A stretch of DNA of 7,934 nt. It comes from Gammaproteobacteria bacterium. GTDB lineage: Bacteria > Pseudomonadota > Gammaproteobacteria > Steroidobacterales > Steroidobacteraceae. Positions within the stretch are counted from its first letter, which is position 1, and each line of letters begins with the position of its first letter. The stretch lies in contig JAFAVO010000208.1 in assembly GCA_019242385.1 (NCBI GenBank), forward strand, positions 1 to 7,934, given 5' to 3'. The translations under genes were made by a program, and so were the position numbers. The notes below the pieces were generated by a model. It searched no databases. It was not told the DNA's origin and saw only the letters and a program-made list of their open reading frames with translations. Shown piece by piece: positions 6,503 to 7,934 of this stretch.

Positions 6503-7276
6503 GTGCCCTTCACCCTCGCGCACCCGGCGGCCGTCCTGCCCCTGCGCGGCGTGGCGCGCCTGCGCACCGCGCCGCTCATCATCGGTGCCATGGTGCCCGA
6601 CCTGCCGGACTTCGTCCCCGGCGGCATGGTCCGTTACGTACGCCTGACGCACGCTTTCGCCCACTCCTTCACGATCGATCTGCTCATCGGCTATGCGGCA
6701 CTCGTGGGCGTTTTTCTGTTGCGCCGCCCGCTCACCGCGCTGCTCTCAGCGCGTGCGCGCGGCCTGTGCCTGCGCGCCCTCGAGCCGTTCCGGCGGCTCA
6801 CGGCGTGGGTTTGGGCGGGGCCCGCGCTGTTGCTCGGGATCTGGACGCACCTGCTGTGGGATTCGTTCACGCACCCGGAGGGCTGGATCGTGCGGCGGGT
6901 GGCGGCCCTCACGGCGACCATCTTCGTCGGTCCTTACCACGGTCCGGTGTATCACGCGTTGCAGTACCTCAGCTCGATCGTCGGATTGTGCGTGATGGTG
7001 CTGTGGTACGACCGACTGCCGACCCAGGTGGGGCGCGAGGTCGCCCAGGGGGCACGCTCGGCCGCCGCCCCGGTGCTGCTGCTCATCATCGCAGCCGCCG
7101 CGCTGATCGGCGGCGTGCAGGCGGTGCAGCATTTCCGGCACGAGCCCAGTGTGTATGCCACGCTCGACACGTTCTTCACCGGCGCACTCAAGTGGTTTGC
7201 GGTGCTGTATCTGACCTCGGGCATCGTGCTCACGCTCGAGCGCCATGGCGAGCGGCTTGCCGATGCGCACGGCTAA
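6503..7276 (+). CDS. DUF4184-type polytopic membrane protein
   Basis: A 257-residue inner-membrane protein of unknown function. The start is GTG at 6503, 7 bases after the GH15 stop; the N-terminus PFTLAHPAAVLPL is what this family begins with, which fixes the start despite a weak ribosome binding site. Conserved polar motifs lie between hydrophobic parts: AHPA (6-9), VPDLPDF (31-37), HAFAHSF (50-56) and WTHLLWDSFTHPEG (114-127). Likely membrane segments are at about 56-73, 102-120, 148-168, 188-208 and 224-245. The His/Asp pattern recalls membrane-bound metal-dependent hydrolases (YdjM-like) and suggests metal binding, but no activity is established. Last gene of the kinase-GH15 block, probably cotranscribed; no link to glucan use is evident. 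It converges on the CAP gene. Confidence 0.88.
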   Translation: MPFTLAHPAAVLPLRGVARLRTAPLIIGAMVPDLPDFVPGGMVRYVRLTHAFAHSFTIDLLIGYAALVGVFLLRRPLTALLSARARGLCLRALEPFRRLTAWVWAGPALLLGIWTHLLWDSFTHPEGWIVRRVAALTATIFVGPYHGPVYHALQYLSSIVGLCVMVLWYDRLPTQVGREVAQGARSAAAPVLLLIIAAAALIGGVQAVQHFRHEPSVYATLDTFFTGALKWFAVLYLTSGIVLTLERHGERLADAHG

Positions 7277-7278
7277 AG

Positions 7279-7307
7279 GCTGAGGGAACGCGAGCCGGGC
7301 GCTCAGC
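7279..7307. terminator. Weak inverted repeat between convergent genes
   Basis: GCTGAG (7279-7284) and CTCAGC (7302-7307) pair across a 17-base spacer in the 26-base gap between convergent stops, and a 4-bp GAGC/GCTC stem (7292-7304) competes with it. No T-run follows on either strand. This is the only terminator candidate in the gap, and it is a poor one. Confidence 0.2.
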
Positions 7308-7934
7308 GCGGTGTGCCGAGCTCCATCGCCCAGTACACACCGCGCGCATCGTGCGGATTCACCGCGAAGGCGACTCCCATCTCGCGGTACCCCGGGTGCA
7401 TCAGGTTGGCGCAATGCTCGGGACTCGCGAGCCACCCGGCGACGACCTCCTCGGCGGTCATGACACCGCTCGCCAGGTTCTCACCCACCTCACTCCAGCG
7501 ATAACCACTGCGGGTGATGCGCTCGGCGGGCGAGCTGCCATCGCGGCCGGTGTGGTCCATGTAGCCGAACCGGGCCATGTCGCGTGCATAGCCGAGCGCC
7601 GCCTGCGACAGCTGGTCATTGGCCGCGAGCGGCGCCGCGGCTGCGAACGCCTTCGAGCCACAGCGTCGCGGCTGCGCGCGTGCCTGGCTCGCGAGGGCCA
7701 GTACCTTGCGGCGGATCTCCTCCTGATTCTTCGCGGCGGGCGGGCTGAAGGGCGCGGCGAGCGCGATCCAGACGCGGTCGCCGCTTCGCCAGGTGCCGAT
7801 CTCGCGCAGGGCGGGGTCCATGACCTGGCGGCAAAACTGCTGCGCAAGCGCGCGCTCGACCTCTCCGCTCGGGGGCACGTTCGAGATGCTCACGGAGAAG
7901 GAGCTCACCTCGTGATAGCCGGCAGATCGCAGCG
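7303..7934 (-). CDS. CAP/SCP-domain (YkwD-like) protein, N-terminus beyond window edge
   Basis: At least 210 residues of a CAP-superfamily protein, probably exported; the biochemical role of bacterial members is mostly unknown. The CAP domain fills the last 130 or so residues: ARAQPRRCGSKAF, YARDMARFGYMDHTGRDGSS, ERITRSGYRWSEVGENLASG, WLASPEHCANLMHPGYREMG, YWAMELGTPR. The usual cavity residues are present (His of DHTG, Glu of GEN, His of EHC, Glu of YREMG), and the Cys of RRCG and of EHC could form the disulfide common in this group. A preceding segment (ALAQQFCRQVMDPALREIGT and RVWIALAAPFSPPA) is a separate upstream region seen in longer proteobacterial relatives. GTG at 7908 gives a 201-residue frame but has no Shine-Dalgarno, and the frame stays open to the window edge, so the true start, and probably a signal peptide, lies outside. 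Confidence 0.88.
   Translation of the reverse strand, partial: LRSAGYHEVSSFSVSISNVPPSGEVERALAQQFCRQVMDPALREIGTWRSGDRVWIALAAPFSPPAAKNQEEIRRKVLALASQARAQPRRCGSKAFAAAAPLAANDQLSQAALGYARDMARFGYMDHTGRDGSSPAERITRSGYRWSEVGENLASGVMTAEEVVAGWLASPEHCANLMHPGYREMGVAFAVNPHDARGVYWAMELGTPR

Noticed and set aside
6746..7435. 229-codon open frame on the minus strand
   Set aside because: It is antisense to the DUF4184 gene and overlaps the CAP gene in another frame; composition is typical of a GC-driven shadow.

Overview
The window is GC-rich, densely packed bacterial chromosome and looks like housekeeping or core-accessory sequence rather than a mobile region. I see no tRNA, rRNA, insertion sequence, integrase, phage gene or CRISPR array. 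Strong third-position GC bias, GTG starts and the mix of protein families suggest a GC-rich proteobacterium, possibly a gammaproteobacterium of the Xanthomonadales/Steroidobacter/Nevskia type. That placement is an impression from protein style, not a computed result.

Left part (1-2623, + strand): a formate--tetrahydrofolate ligase gene (fhs) that lacks only its first codon or so at the window edge. It is followed after 33 bases, in the same reading frame, by an uncharacterised 300-residue protein with ATP-grasp-like sequence features. Its stop codon is 5 bases from the stop of a convergent gene, and a GC-rich inverted repeat spans the junction.

Middle (2629-3300, - strand): a secreted protein of 223 residues, made of an export signal followed by a repeating V-N-G solenoid with a period of 18-19 residues. 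It is divergent from the next block, sharing a 91-base intergenic region.

Right-centre (3392-7276, + strand): a three-gene block that looks like one operon. It holds a ROK-family kinase resembling polyphosphate glucokinase, a GH15 glucoamylase/glucodextranase-type glucosidase whose ATG overlaps the kinase stop (ATGA), and a DUF4184-type polytopic membrane protein that starts 7 bases after the glucosidase stop. The first two suggest a cytoplasmic route in which GH15 releases glucose from an alpha-glucan (glycogen, maltodextrin or isomalto-oligosaccharide) and the kinase phosphorylates it at once. The membrane protein has no evident role in this route.

Right edge (7303-7934, - strand): a CAP/SCP-domain protein converging on the membrane protein gene. 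Its N-terminus lies beyond the window.

No clearly novel system is visible. The points most worth following are the translationally coupled GH15 plus polyphosphate-glucokinase-like pair, the divergent ATP-grasp-like protein next to fhs, and the very regular VNG solenoid.
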